The notes beneath the pieces were generated by a model. It saw only the letters and a list, made by a program, of their open reading frames with translations. It had not been told where the DNA came from and ran no database searches. From positions 124,001 to 188,000 of the forward strand of contig NZ_MEHT01000007.1 in assembly GCF_001870675.1 (NCBI RefSeq): a DNA stretch of 64,000 nucleotides, written 5' to 3'. Each line of letters opens with the position of its first letter. The first letter of the stretch is position 1. A program made the position numbers and the translations under genes. The stretch is from Roseinatronobacter thiooxidans. Its GTDB lineage: Bacteria; Pseudomonadota; Alphaproteobacteria; Rhodobacterales; Rhodobacteraceae. This document shows positions 34,660-42,530 of this stretch, one piece after another.

Positions 34660-35532
34660 TCACCGTTTGCCGTAATACAGGCCCACGACATGTTCGGCTT
34701 CGGCAAAAAACAGCCAGCGTTGGGCCAGCATGCCTGCGATATGGGCAAGCAATGCAAGGCCGACCACCGCATAGCCCGCAGGCAGCAGCAAAGCCAGCGC
34801 AGGCAGAACCGCGCCCAGCACCAGCGCGATGACACGCAGCTTGCGGGCATGTTTGCGCCCCACGACATGCACCATCTCGCGCAGCAGATAGTTGCGCCCT
34901 GAATGCGGCGGCTCCAGCAAGCGGACGCGCCCGAAGCGGCCCAGCCCCGTAGCGGTGCCCGTGTCGCTGCGCGCGAGGGCGAATTGCTGATCCCCCAAGA
35001 CCCAATGCACGGCCATGGCAAGGCCAAGCGCCAGCATCAGCCAAAGCGCAAGGGTCAGTTGCGCGGCCAGAAGCGCGCCGCCTGCAAGCGCTGCCAGCAC
35101 GAAAACCGGCGGGGTGGACCAGTGATGCCAGCGCGGAACCGCGCGGATTTGCGCATAGATCATGGCGGTGGCGACAATTGTGGCAAGCGCAAGTGCAGCC
35201 CCCAACCAGCCCAGCAGCGGCAATGGCCTGTCCCAGAACACCGATGCCGCCGCATGCGGCGCCATAAGCGCGAGCGTGGCCGCAGAGAACACCGCCTCGC
35301 GCGACAACCAGCTGGAACGCCATTGCGAGAACGCCTTGAGCGCGCGTTCAGGGTGGCCCAGATGAAAGGCCGCCGCAATCAGCCCCGCCCCGGCAAGCGC
35401 ATAGCCCAGCCCGAACAGGATGAAGGCCGCCAGCCCCGTGGGTGCGCGCAGCCCAAGGCCCAGCCAGACCAGCAGGCCAAACCCCATGCCCGACAGAACA
35501 GTGAACAGAATAAGCGAAGGGGCAGGATGCAT
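34660..35532 (-). CDS. soeC: Membrane anchor subunit SoeC (DmsC/NrfD-like)
   Basis: This 290-residue integral membrane protein has eight predicted helices (SLILFTVLSGMGFGLLVWLG first) and the DmsC-type segment FHLGHPERALKAFSQWRSSW near residue 60. It would deliver electrons from SoeAB to quinone, or the reverse. The start MHPAPS at 35532 lies one base beyond the stop of soeB. Dimethyl sulfoxide reductase anchors look alike; the assignment depends on the catalytic subunit. Confidence 0.75.
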   Translation of the reverse strand: MHPAPSLILFTVLSGMGFGLLVWLGLGLRAPTGLAAFILFGLGYALAGAGLIAAAFHLGHPERALKAFSQWRSSWLSREAVFSAATLALMAPHAAASVFWDRPLPLLGWLGAALALATIVATAMIYAQIRAVPRWHHWSTPPVFVLAALAGGALLAAQLTLALWLMLALGLAMAVHWVLGDQQFALARSDTGTATGLGRFGRVRLLEPPHSGRNYLLREMVHVVGRKHARKLRVIALVLGAVLPALALLLPAGYAVVGLALLAHIAGMLAQRWLFFAEAEHVVGLYYGKR

Positions 35533-35533
35533 G

Positions 35534-36295
35534 TCAGAGCTTCTCCAGCGCGCGGTCAAGCCAGCCCAAAAACCCCTGCGCCGGTCGGGCGGGGGTTGGC
35601 GCGCTTGTGTCGGGCGCGCACAGGCTGGCCAGAGCGGGCATCTGCAATGTGTCGCGCCCGCGCGGGGGCAGGTATTTGTTGACAGGCCGCGTGCCTTGTT
35701 CGGGCATCAGATCAAACCCGCCGCGTTCCGCGACAAGCTGGCTGACGGCACTTTCAGGATTGCCCAGATCGCCGAAATGGCGCGCGCCTGCAGGGCAGCT
35801 GCGCACACAGGCGGGTTCGCGGTCCTGTTCGGGCAGGTTCTCGTTATAGATGCGGTCCACACACAGGGTGCATTTCTTCATCACCTTCTCGGCCCCGTCC
35901 ATTTCGCGCGCGCCATATGGGCAGGCCCACGCGCATAGCCCACAGCCGATGCAGTCGGTTTCATTGACAAGAACAATGCCATCCTCGGCGCGTTTGTAGC
36001 TGGCCCCTGTCGGGCAGACAGTGACACAAGGCGCATCGTCGCAATGCAGGCAGGATTTGGGGAAATGCACCACCATCGGCGGGGCCGCATCGCGCGTGAC
36101 TTCAAAACTATGCACGCGGTTGAGGAATGTGCCTTCGGGGCTTTCGCCGTAAGCATCCATATCCGAAAGCGGCGCGCCGTAGTTTTCGGTATTCCAGCCC
36201 TTGCAGGAAATCACACAGGCATGGCAGCCCACACAGGTGTCCAGATCAATCACAAGGCCCAGTTTGCGGGCGGGGGTGGGCGGCAGGGTCGTCAT
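35534..36295 (-). CDS. soeB: Iron-sulfur subunit SoeB (DmsB-like)
   Basis: This 253-residue electron-transfer subunit has sixteen cysteines arranged for four [4Fe-4S] clusters: CVGCHACVISC, CLHCDDAPCVTVCP, CIGCGLCAWACP and CTLC with CVRSCP. It has no signal peptide. It sits between the catalytic and membrane subunits as in SoeABC and DmsABC. Starts 78 bases after the soeA stop. Confidence 0.82.
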   Translation of the reverse strand: MTTLPPTPARKLGLVIDLDTCVGCHACVISCKGWNTENYGAPLSDMDAYGESPEGTFLNRVHSFEVTRDAAPPMVVHFPKSCLHCDDAPCVTVCPTGASYKRAEDGIVLVNETDCIGCGLCAWACPYGAREMDGAEKVMKKCTLCVDRIYNENLPEQDREPACVRSCPAGARHFGDLGNPESAVSQLVAERGGFDLMPEQGTRPVNKYLPPRGRDTLQMPALASLCAPDTSAPTPARPAQGFLGWLDRALEKL

Positions 36296-36373
36296 GTGGC
36301 GCGCCCCTTTGGTGTGGCCGCTACCTTCGGCGGTGCGATGTGAGTATTTAAGGCAAGAAAATGTGCCATGGGG

Positions 36374-39202
36374 CTATTCCTTGACCTGATGGGCGAGATT
36401 GCGGGGCGGTTTTGGCACAGGCGAGGATTGCGCGCTATGGGCAGGGTAGCTGACGGTTTGCCCTGCGGGGGCCTTTTCGATTTTCACCCTCAGGTCATAC
36501 CATGCGGCCTGTCCGGTGACGGGGTCGGAATTGGCCCAGCGCAGCCCGTCGCCCCTGGGCGGCAGAAGTTCATGGATCAGGTGGTTGAGAAGGGTGGATT
36601 TTGTGGCCTCTGGCGCGTTGGGGTCCAGCGCCCATGCGCCGCGCCGTTTGGCAACTGCGTTCCATGTCCAGACAGTGTGGGGGTTGAGCGCGTCCATGCG
36701 CACCACAGGCAGGGTGATGCGCCCATGGGGCGAGGTGAGCGTCGCCCAGTCGCCTGCCTCAAAGCCATGCTGCGCCCAGAGATAGCCCGAGATATAAAGC
36801 GGCGTGTGGCCGTGGATCTGGCGCAGCCATGCGTTCTGGCTGCCCCATGAATGGTAATGCGCCATGGGGCGCTGGGTGAGCGCGTGAAGCGGGTAGTCTT
36901 TGGCGGCTGCATCGGCGTCGGTGAAGGTGGGATACCAGATTGGCAGCGGGTCCAGTGTTTCCATAAGGCGCGCGCGCAGATGGTCGGGAGGCTGGCGGCT
37001 TCCATGCCCTTCGGCGGCCAACTGGAACTTGCGCAGGGGTTCGACATAGAGGTTGAAGACATAGGGTTGCGGGCTGTCATAAAGGCCGCGTGCCACGGCC
37101 CAATCCTGATAGGCCGCGTTCCACGGCTTGAAGAACTGCGCATCCTCGGGGATATGGCAGGTCCAGAAGCCGCCGTTTTCGATATAGCGGTTGATCTGGT
37201 CGGGGTTGGGCGCGCCGCGCCCCTGCCCTGTGCCATCTGGCCCGCGAAACCCTGCCAGCGGGCCGATACCGGGGCGGCGTTCGTGGTGGGTGATGTAATC
37301 GGCATAATCCCTGAATTTGGGCGTGCCATCGTCGCGCACCATGCCCGGCAAGCCAAGCCGCGCGCCAAGGTCCAGCAGCACGGACTGGAAGGGGCGCACA
37401 TTGCGGTCAGGGGCGACGACAGGCCAGCGGATGCTGTCTGCCAGCGCATCTGCCTCGCAGATGGGGCGGTCGAGCAGCGAGATGCAGTCGTGGCGTTCCA
37501 GATAGGTGGTGTCAGGCAGGACCAGATCGGCAAAACCCACCATTTCGGAAGCGTAGGCGTCGGAATAGATGATGCGGGGTATTTTATAGCTGCCATCGGG
37601 GGTCTTGTCGGTCAGCATCTCCATGACCGCGCTGGTATTCATGGAAGAGTTCCACGCCATATTCGCCATATAGAGAAACAGCGTGTCGATCTGGTAAGGA
37701 TCGCCCGCATGGGCGTTCGAGATGACCATATGCATCAGCCCATGCGCTGAAAGCGGCGCATCCCATGAGAAGGCCTTGTCGATGCGTTTGGGCTGCCCGT
37801 CATCATGGATCAGCAAATGTTCCGGCCCCAGCGGATAGCCCAGATGCGGGCCATCCAGTGGCTGGCCGGGGCTGTGGCCCGCATGGGGGCGGGGATGGGC
37901 CTCTGGCGGTTTGGGGTATGGCGGCTTGAAGCGGAAACCGCCCGGTGTTTCGACACTGCCGATCAGGATTTGCAGCATATGCAGCGCGCGCGCGGTCTGG
38001 AAACCGTTGGAATGGGCAGACACACCGCGCATGGCATGCATGGCGACAGGGCGGCCCACCATTGTGTCATGCTTGACCCCGCGAAAATCGGTCCAGGGCT
38101 GGTGAAGGGTGATTTCTTCCTCGAATGCCACGCGCGCAATCTCGGCGGCGATGGCGCGGATGCGGGCGGGGGCGATGCCGCAGCGTTGCGCCACAGCCTC
38201 GGGGGCGTAATCGGGCGAAAGGTAGCGGTCGGCCAGATGGCGGAAGACCGGCAGATGCGTGACGCCGCCAATGTCCACCCCTGCGGCCAGATCGGGGGCG
38301 ATATCTGGCGCGTCCCATGCGACCGCGCGGCCTGTGCGGCGGTCGCGCACCAGCGGTTTGCCATCGTCCCCGCGCAGGAACAGCCCCTTTTCGGGGCCGT
38401 CATGCGCGTTTACCAGATAGGGCGCATTGGTGTAGCGGATGAGGTAGCCCAAGTCGATCTTGCCTGCGCGCAAGAGTTCATGGACCAGCGACAGGATGAA
38501 CAGACCGTCTGTACCCGGAGTAATGCCCACCCAGTCATCGGCGATGGCATTGTAGCCAGAGCGGATGGGGTTCACCCCGATGACCCGCGCACCGCGCGCT
38601 TTCAGCTTGCCAAGGCCCATTTTGATGGGGTTTGAATCGTGGTCTTCGGCCACGCCAAACAGCAGAAAAAGCTTGGTACGGTCCCAGTCGGGCTGGCCGA
38701 ATTCCCAGAATGACCCGCCCATCGTATAGATACCCGCCGCCGCCATATTGACGGAACAAAAACCGCCATGCGCGGCCCAGTTCGGCGTGCCGAAAGCCTG
38801 CGCCCACCAGCCGGTGAAACTCTGGCTTTGGTCGCGGCCTGTGAAGAAAGCCAGCTTTTCGGGTGCTGTCTCGCGCAGGGGTTTCAACCAGTCGGTGGCC
38901 AGTTGCAGCGCTTCATCCCACGAGATTTCCTGAAATTCGCCCGACCCGCGCGGGCCAACACGCTTGAGCGGTGCACGCAGGCGGGCGGGCGAGAGGTGCT
39001 GCATAATGCCCGCGCTGCCTTTGGCGCATAGAACACCCTTGTTTACCGGATGGTCCCGATTGCCTTCGATGTAAGCAACCTTGCCCTGCTTCATATGCAC
39101 ATCAATCCCGCAGCGGCAGGCGCACATGTAACAGGTGGTCTTGCGGACCTCGTCCGAGACCTGTGGCGACAGGTTCAGCGCGGGTTGGCGGGGCATTGCC
39201 AT
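36374..39202 (-). CDS. soeA: Molybdopterin oxidoreductase, probable sulfite dehydrogenase SoeA
   Basis: This 942-residue bis-MGD enzyme has its [4Fe-4S] site in TTCYMCACRCG (Cys24, 27, 31) with Cys59 in GVLCAKGSAGIM. It also carries ITPGTDGLF, and NMAWNSSMNTSAVMEML in the second half. There is no Tat signal, so it should face the cytoplasm. This fits SoeABC, which oxidises sulfite on the cytoplasmic side and reduces quinone, and argues against periplasmic DMSO reductase. I set the start at 39202 behind GGAGAG; ATG at 39196 is possible and the 36 residues upstream look non-coding. The substrate is an inference from gene order and topology. Confidence 0.8.
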   Translation of the reverse strand: MAMPRQPALNLSPQVSDEVRKTTCYMCACRCGIDVHMKQGKVAYIEGNRDHPVNKGVLCAKGSAGIMQHLSPARLRAPLKRVGPRGSGEFQEISWDEALQLATDWLKPLRETAPEKLAFFTGRDQSQSFTGWWAQAFGTPNWAAHGGFCSVNMAAAGIYTMGGSFWEFGQPDWDRTKLFLLFGVAEDHDSNPIKMGLGKLKARGARVIGVNPIRSGYNAIADDWVGITPGTDGLFILSLVHELLRAGKIDLGYLIRYTNAPYLVNAHDGPEKGLFLRGDDGKPLVRDRRTGRAVAWDAPDIAPDLAAGVDIGGVTHLPVFRHLADRYLSPDYAPEAVAQRCGIAPARIRAIAAEIARVAFEEEITLHQPWTDFRGVKHDTMVGRPVAMHAMRGVSAHSNGFQTARALHMLQILIGSVETPGGFRFKPPYPKPPEAHPRPHAGHSPGQPLDGPHLGYPLGPEHLLIHDDGQPKRIDKAFSWDAPLSAHGLMHMVISNAHAGDPYQIDTLFLYMANMAWNSSMNTSAVMEMLTDKTPDGSYKIPRIIYSDAYASEMVGFADLVLPDTTYLERHDCISLLDRPICEADALADSIRWPVVAPDRNVRPFQSVLLDLGARLGLPGMVRDDGTPKFRDYADYITHHERRPGIGPLAGFRGPDGTGQGRGAPNPDQINRYIENGGFWTCHIPEDAQFFKPWNAAYQDWAVARGLYDSPQPYVFNLYVEPLRKFQLAAEGHGSRQPPDHLRARLMETLDPLPIWYPTFTDADAAAKDYPLHALTQRPMAHYHSWGSQNAWLRQIHGHTPLYISGYLWAQHGFEAGDWATLTSPHGRITLPVVRMDALNPHTVWTWNAVAKRRGAWALDPNAPEATKSTLLNHLIHELLPPRGDGLRWANSDPVTGQAAWYDLRVKIEKAPAGQTVSYPAHSAQSSPVPKPPRNLAHQVKE

Positions 39203-39365
39203 GCTCTCTCCGATTCTGATCCTCTGCGGCATGCAGGCGCGGAACGTCGTTGCGCATATCAGACCAGAAACGGGACGCAATTGTCCAGATAATATAATCT
39301 TTCCAGCCAAATGCAGGCAGGTGGCAATGCCCGCGCAGCAGGTTTTCAGACCGGCGGCACCCGTG

Positions 39366-40040
39366 TTACGCGATCCGGCGGAAGGTCGAAACCTCGGTCG
39401 AATTGTCGAAAAACGGCACCGAATCGGCCATCTCCTCGCCCTCGATCCGGGCTTGCGCCTCGGCCAGAACGACTTCGGTGATGAAGGGCAGGTTCAGGCG
39501 GCGCGCCTCTCGCAGAGAGACCCAGTGCAGATGGCTGAGTTCGTCGCAGGCGGCAGAGAAATCGTCCAGATCGCCCAAGACCGCATCGGCATTGGCCAGA
39601 AAGAAGCGCGCATCAAAGCGGCGGGGGCGGCCGGGGGGCGTGATCGCGCGGAAGATGTAGCGCAGGCCATGCGCATCGGGCACCAGCCCGCGCGCCGCGA
39701 ACCCCTGCCAATCGGCAGGCGGGTCGCGCCAGTCGCCCGGACATCCCAGCATCAGGCCGGTTTCTTCCCACAACTCTCGGATTGCGGCGACAGCAAGCGC
39801 ATCGGGGGCGGCATGCCCTTGTGACAGGCGCAACCGGCAGGACTTGGCCAAAGGCCGCGCCAATACGATGTCGCGGTCTGTTGCATCGACCGCGCCGCCG
39901 GGAAAGACGAATTTTTCAGGCATGAAGGCGGCTTTGCTGCCGCGCTGGCCCATCAGAACATGCGCCTGTGCACCGCTGCCGCGGATCAGCAGAACAGATG
40001 CGGCATCGCGCAATGCGGTTTTGTCAGCGTTGGCGTCCAT
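39366..40040 (-). CDS. NUDIX hydrolase
   Basis: This 224-residue pyrophosphohydrolase of the longer 'NUDIX-like CoA/ADP-ribose' type has MPEKFVFPGGAVDATD near residue 40 and the catalytic box core IRELWEETGLMLG near residue 90. The substrate (CoA, nucleotide sugar or ADP-ribose) cannot be told. Its first 17 bases overlap the end of the DUF983 gene, so the two form a unit. Confidence 0.87.
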   Translation of the reverse strand: MDANADKTALRDAASVLLIRGSGAQAHVLMGQRGSKAAFMPEKFVFPGGAVDATDRDIVLARPLAKSCRLRLSQGHAAPDALAVAAIRELWEETGLMLGCPGDWRDPPADWQGFAARGLVPDAHGLRYIFRAITPPGRPRRFDARFFLANADAVLGDLDDFSAACDELSHLHWVSLREARRLNLPFITEVVLAEAQARIEGEEMADSVPFFDNSTEVSTFRRIA

Positions 40041-40428
40041 CCGTCCCCTCGAACCCGTGCATGCGGCGTGACCATTGTATGGCCACGATCATGCCCTTGA
40101 ATCGCGGGAGAAGAAACAGCGAAAGTGCAACCAGCAGCGTTGCAAACACCCCGAACATGACAGCGGGATGCCAGTCCCATGCGAACATGGCCGCAACCAT
40201 CAGCGGTGTGACCACTTTCAGCGTGACCAGCATGGTCAGATAGGCAGGCCCGTCATCGGCGCGCTGATGGCTGAGATCCTCGCCGCAGCTGGGGCATTCG
40301 TCGCGCACCCGCAGATACCGTTCTAACAACGCGCCGTCCCCGCAGGCAGGGCATTTGCATTGAATGCCGCGCAGGATGGCGGGGGCCATCGGACGGTCAT
40401 CAGTCAGCTTGGGTTCTGCCAGTGTCAT
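40024..40428 (-). CDS. DUF983 zinc-ribbon membrane protein
   Basis: This 134-residue protein has two CxxC pairs (CPACGDG and CPSCGED) forming a probable zinc ribbon in the first 50 residues. Two hydrophobic helices follow (YLTMLVTLKVVTPLMVAAMF and VMFGVFATLLVALSLFLLP). The function is unknown. It lies upstream of and overlaps the NUDIX gene; the 180-base gap to the EF-hand gene holds divergent promoters. Confidence 0.85.
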   Translation of the reverse strand: MTLAEPKLTDDRPMAPAILRGIQCKCPACGDGALLERYLRVRDECPSCGEDLSHQRADDGPAYLTMLVTLKVVTPLMVAAMFAWDWHPAVMFGVFATLLVALSLFLLPRFKGMIVAIQWSRRMHGFEGTDGRQR

Positions 40429-40609
40429 GCGCGCGCTCCTTTAGATCAAGCCGGACAGATACAGGTGCCGGGCCGGAAAAAACAGCCCCCCCACCGTGTT
40501 TGCGACGCGATGCCGCAAGGCATGGCAATTTTTTGCGACGGAATTGGGCAAAGGCTGCGTTTGACACTGTATCAAGGGGCGAATGTCCGCCCGGACAGGA
40601 GAGATGACC

Positions 40610-41029
40610 ATGGAAAAACTTAGCCTAGCCGCCGTGATTGGTGCAATGATGCTGCTTGCAGCCCCTGCCACTGCGCAAATGCGCATGTCGATGCCAAGTT
40701 TTGAGCAGTTGGATACAGACAGCACCGGCAGCCTGTCGCTGGACGCATTTCAGGCAGGCTTGCAGCAGCACCGCGAGGCCGCGCGCGAGGACAGGATCGC
40801 GCAGATGATGGAACACGCCAATGAGGATGGCACGCTGGATGAGGCAGGCTTGCGCGCCGGTTTTGCGCAGATGCGCGGCCAAGGGCGCGCGGATATGGCA
40901 AGCCGCCTGTTTTCGCGGATTGACAGGAATGAGGATGGTGTCATCGATGCTGCCGAATATGCGCGCTTTGCCGAGATGATGGACAAGCGCGGGCACCAGG
41001 GCCGCAACCAGATGCGCGGTCGGAACTGA
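40610..41029 (+). CDS. Secreted EF-hand calcium-binding protein
   Basis: This 139-residue protein has a Sec signal peptide (MEKLSLAAVIGAMMLLAAPA, then TAQ). Two clear EF-hand loops follow, DTDSTGSLSLDAF and DRNEDGVIDAAEY, and a weaker one NEDGTLDEAGL lies between. The tail is Arg/Gly/Met-rich. The start at 40610 has AGGAG at a good distance. It leads a group with a sigma factor, a membrane protein and a metal-sensor-like protein, so it may be both a target and an envelope sensor of that system. Confidence 0.85.
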   Translation: MEKLSLAAVIGAMMLLAAPATAQMRMSMPSFEQLDTDSTGSLSLDAFQAGLQQHREAAREDRIAQMMEHANEDGTLDEAGLRAGFAQMRGQGRADMASRLFSRIDRNEDGVIDAAEYARFAEMMDKRGHQGRNQMRGRN

Positions 41030-41086
41030 ACAGAGGCGTGGGTCGGGTGCGCAGTGCCGCGCCTGACCTGTGATTAGGGCGCATAT

Positions 41087-41665
41087 ATGCCGCTGGAAGA
41101 GCGATCAGATATGGATCAGGCGGCGTTGCTGGCCCGCTTTGCTGCGGGTGACAGGCGCGCAGCCGAAGCGCTGACCGATCTGATTGCGCCGCGCATTCTG
41201 CGGTTTGCAGCGCGCATGCTGGGCGACAGGGCCGAAGCCGAGGATGTGACCCAAGAGGCCATGTTGCGGCTGTGGCGGGTGGCCCCTGACTGGCAGGACG
41301 GGGCCGCGCAGCCCGCCACTTGGGTGTACCGCGTTGCCTCCAACCTGTGCACGGACAGGCTGCGGCGGCGCAGGAAAACGCTGGACGAAATGCCGGACCT
41401 GCCCGACATGTCCCTGAGCCAGCACGCACAGATGATGCAGGCCGCCCGCGCGCAAGCCTTGGAAGCGGCCCTTGCCCGCCTGCCAGAGCGCCAGCGTCAG
41501 GCCGTGATTCTGCGCCATCTTGAAGGGCTGTCCAACCCCGAGATTGCCGCGATCATGATGCTGGGGGTCGAAGCTGTCGAAAGCCTGACGGCACGGGGAA
41601 AACGAAACCTGTCGGCCATTCTGGCCGGCACGCGCGATGCATTGGGGTATGATGATGACCAGTGA
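41087..41665 (+). CDS. ECF-type RNA polymerase sigma factor
   Basis: This 192-residue sigma-70 family protein has region 2 (LIAPRILRFAARMLGDRAEAEDVTQEAMLRLWR, residues about 28-60). Region 4 has ALARLPERQRQAVILRHLEG and the helix-turn-helix SNPEIAAIMMLGVEAVESL. No region 1 or 3 is present. A start eight codons later (41111), with GGAAGAG upstream, is an alternative. It overlaps the next gene by 11 bases, which indicates coupled synthesis with its candidate anti-sigma. No conserved promoter pair in front of the group could be identified by eye. Confidence 0.88.
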   Translation: MPLEERSDMDQAALLARFAAGDRRAAEALTDLIAPRILRFAARMLGDRAEAEDVTQEAMLRLWRVAPDWQDGAAQPATWVYRVASNLCTDRLRRRRKTLDEMPDLPDMSLSQHAQMMQAARAQALEAALARLPERQRQAVILRHLEGLSNPEIAAIMMLGVEAVESLTARGKRNLSAILAGTRDALGYDDDQ

Positions 41666-42053
41666 CAAGACCGAAACCTCTGCGCAGGGCGCAGACCAGC
41701 CGCCGGAAAACGCGCTGTTGGCGCAGCTTTTTGCGGATGCACAGGCCAGCCCGCCAGAGCTTGGCGCGGGTCTGCGTGCCCGCATTCTGGCCGATGCAGA
41801 TGCCTGCCTGATGCCTGCCCCGCGCAGGAAACAGGGCTTTGCGCCTTGGCGCAACTGGTTTTCAGGCTGGGCCGCACCCGGGCTTGCAGGCGGGGCCGCT
41901 GTGGCGGTTGCCGGTTTCTGGATCGGGGTAAGCCTGCCGATGCCGGGCCTTGCGCTGGACGCGCCCGAATGGATGCAGGGCGCGCTTGGCACGATGGACC
42001 TGATTGCCATACAGCTGATCGGGCTGGATGACCCCCTTTTGTTGGAGTTCTGA
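41655..42053 (+). CDS. Candidate membrane anti-sigma factor
   Basis: This 132-residue protein has an N-terminal soluble part, acidic and alanine-rich, that includes NALLAQLFADAQASPPELGAG. A single transmembrane segment (GLAGGAAVAVAGFWIGVSLP) and a short periplasmic tail follow. No zinc-binding HxxxCxxC motif of ZAS anti-sigma factors is seen. Its overlap with the sigma gene and its topology support an anti-sigma role, but sequence similarity does not prove it. ATG triplets at 41649, 41652 and 41655 are all possible starts. Confidence 0.65.
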   Translation: MTSDKTETSAQGADQPPENALLAQLFADAQASPPELGAGLRARILADADACLMPAPRRKQGFAPWRNWFSGWAAPGLAGGAAVAVAGFWIGVSLPMPGLALDAPEWMQGALGTMDLIAIQLIGLDDPLLLEF

Positions 42054-42056
42054 GAT

Positions 42057-42530
42057 ATGGACGAAACCCGGACGAAACGCCGCTTTCCGTGGCTTAAACT
42101 GGTGCTTGTGATCTCGGTTATGTTGAATCTGGCAGCCGCGGGCATGATCTGGGGCATGGCGTCGCGTGCGGGAACCTCCGGTTCGCTGTTGCGGGCATCG
42201 GTCGCGGCATTGCCCGCAGAGGACCGCCGCGCGCTGCGCCGCGACACCGGCGCGATATGGCGCGAAGCCCGCAGCGCCGAGCGCGGCGCGCGCACGGCCC
42301 CCAGAGAGATGATAGCAGCCCTGGAGGCCGAGGATTTCGACGCCGACGCCTTTTCCGCCGCGCTGCGACAGGCGCAAGAACGGCTGTTGCGCATAAGCAA
42401 CCAGATGCATGACCAGCTTCTTGCCAAGGTCAGCGCCATGTCACCGCAAGAGCGCCGCGCCTATGCCGCATCCCTGCAAGAGCGCGTCACGTCGCGCCCT
42501 TGGCGCAGTGGGGGGCGCGCCCGCGACTAA
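42057..42530 (+). CDS. Periplasmic heavy-metal-sensor-like protein
   Basis: This 157-residue protein has an N-terminal membrane anchor (WLKLVLVISVMLNLAAAGMIW). The periplasmic domain is helical, arginine- and glutamate-rich, with FSAALRQAQERLLRISNQMH and LAKVSAMSPQERRAYA. It belongs to the CnrX/Spy-like 'periplasmic metal sensor' group. CnrX metal-ligand histidines are not clearly conserved. It starts three bases after the anti-sigma candidate with GGAG upstream and overlaps the convergent pleD by 44 bases. Confidence 0.78.
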   Translation: MDETRTKRRFPWLKLVLVISVMLNLAAAGMIWGMASRAGTSGSLLRASVAALPAEDRRALRRDTGAIWREARSAERGARTAPREMIAALEAEDFDADAFSAALRQAQERLLRISNQMHDQLLAKVSAMSPQERRAYAASLQERVTSRPWRSGGRARD

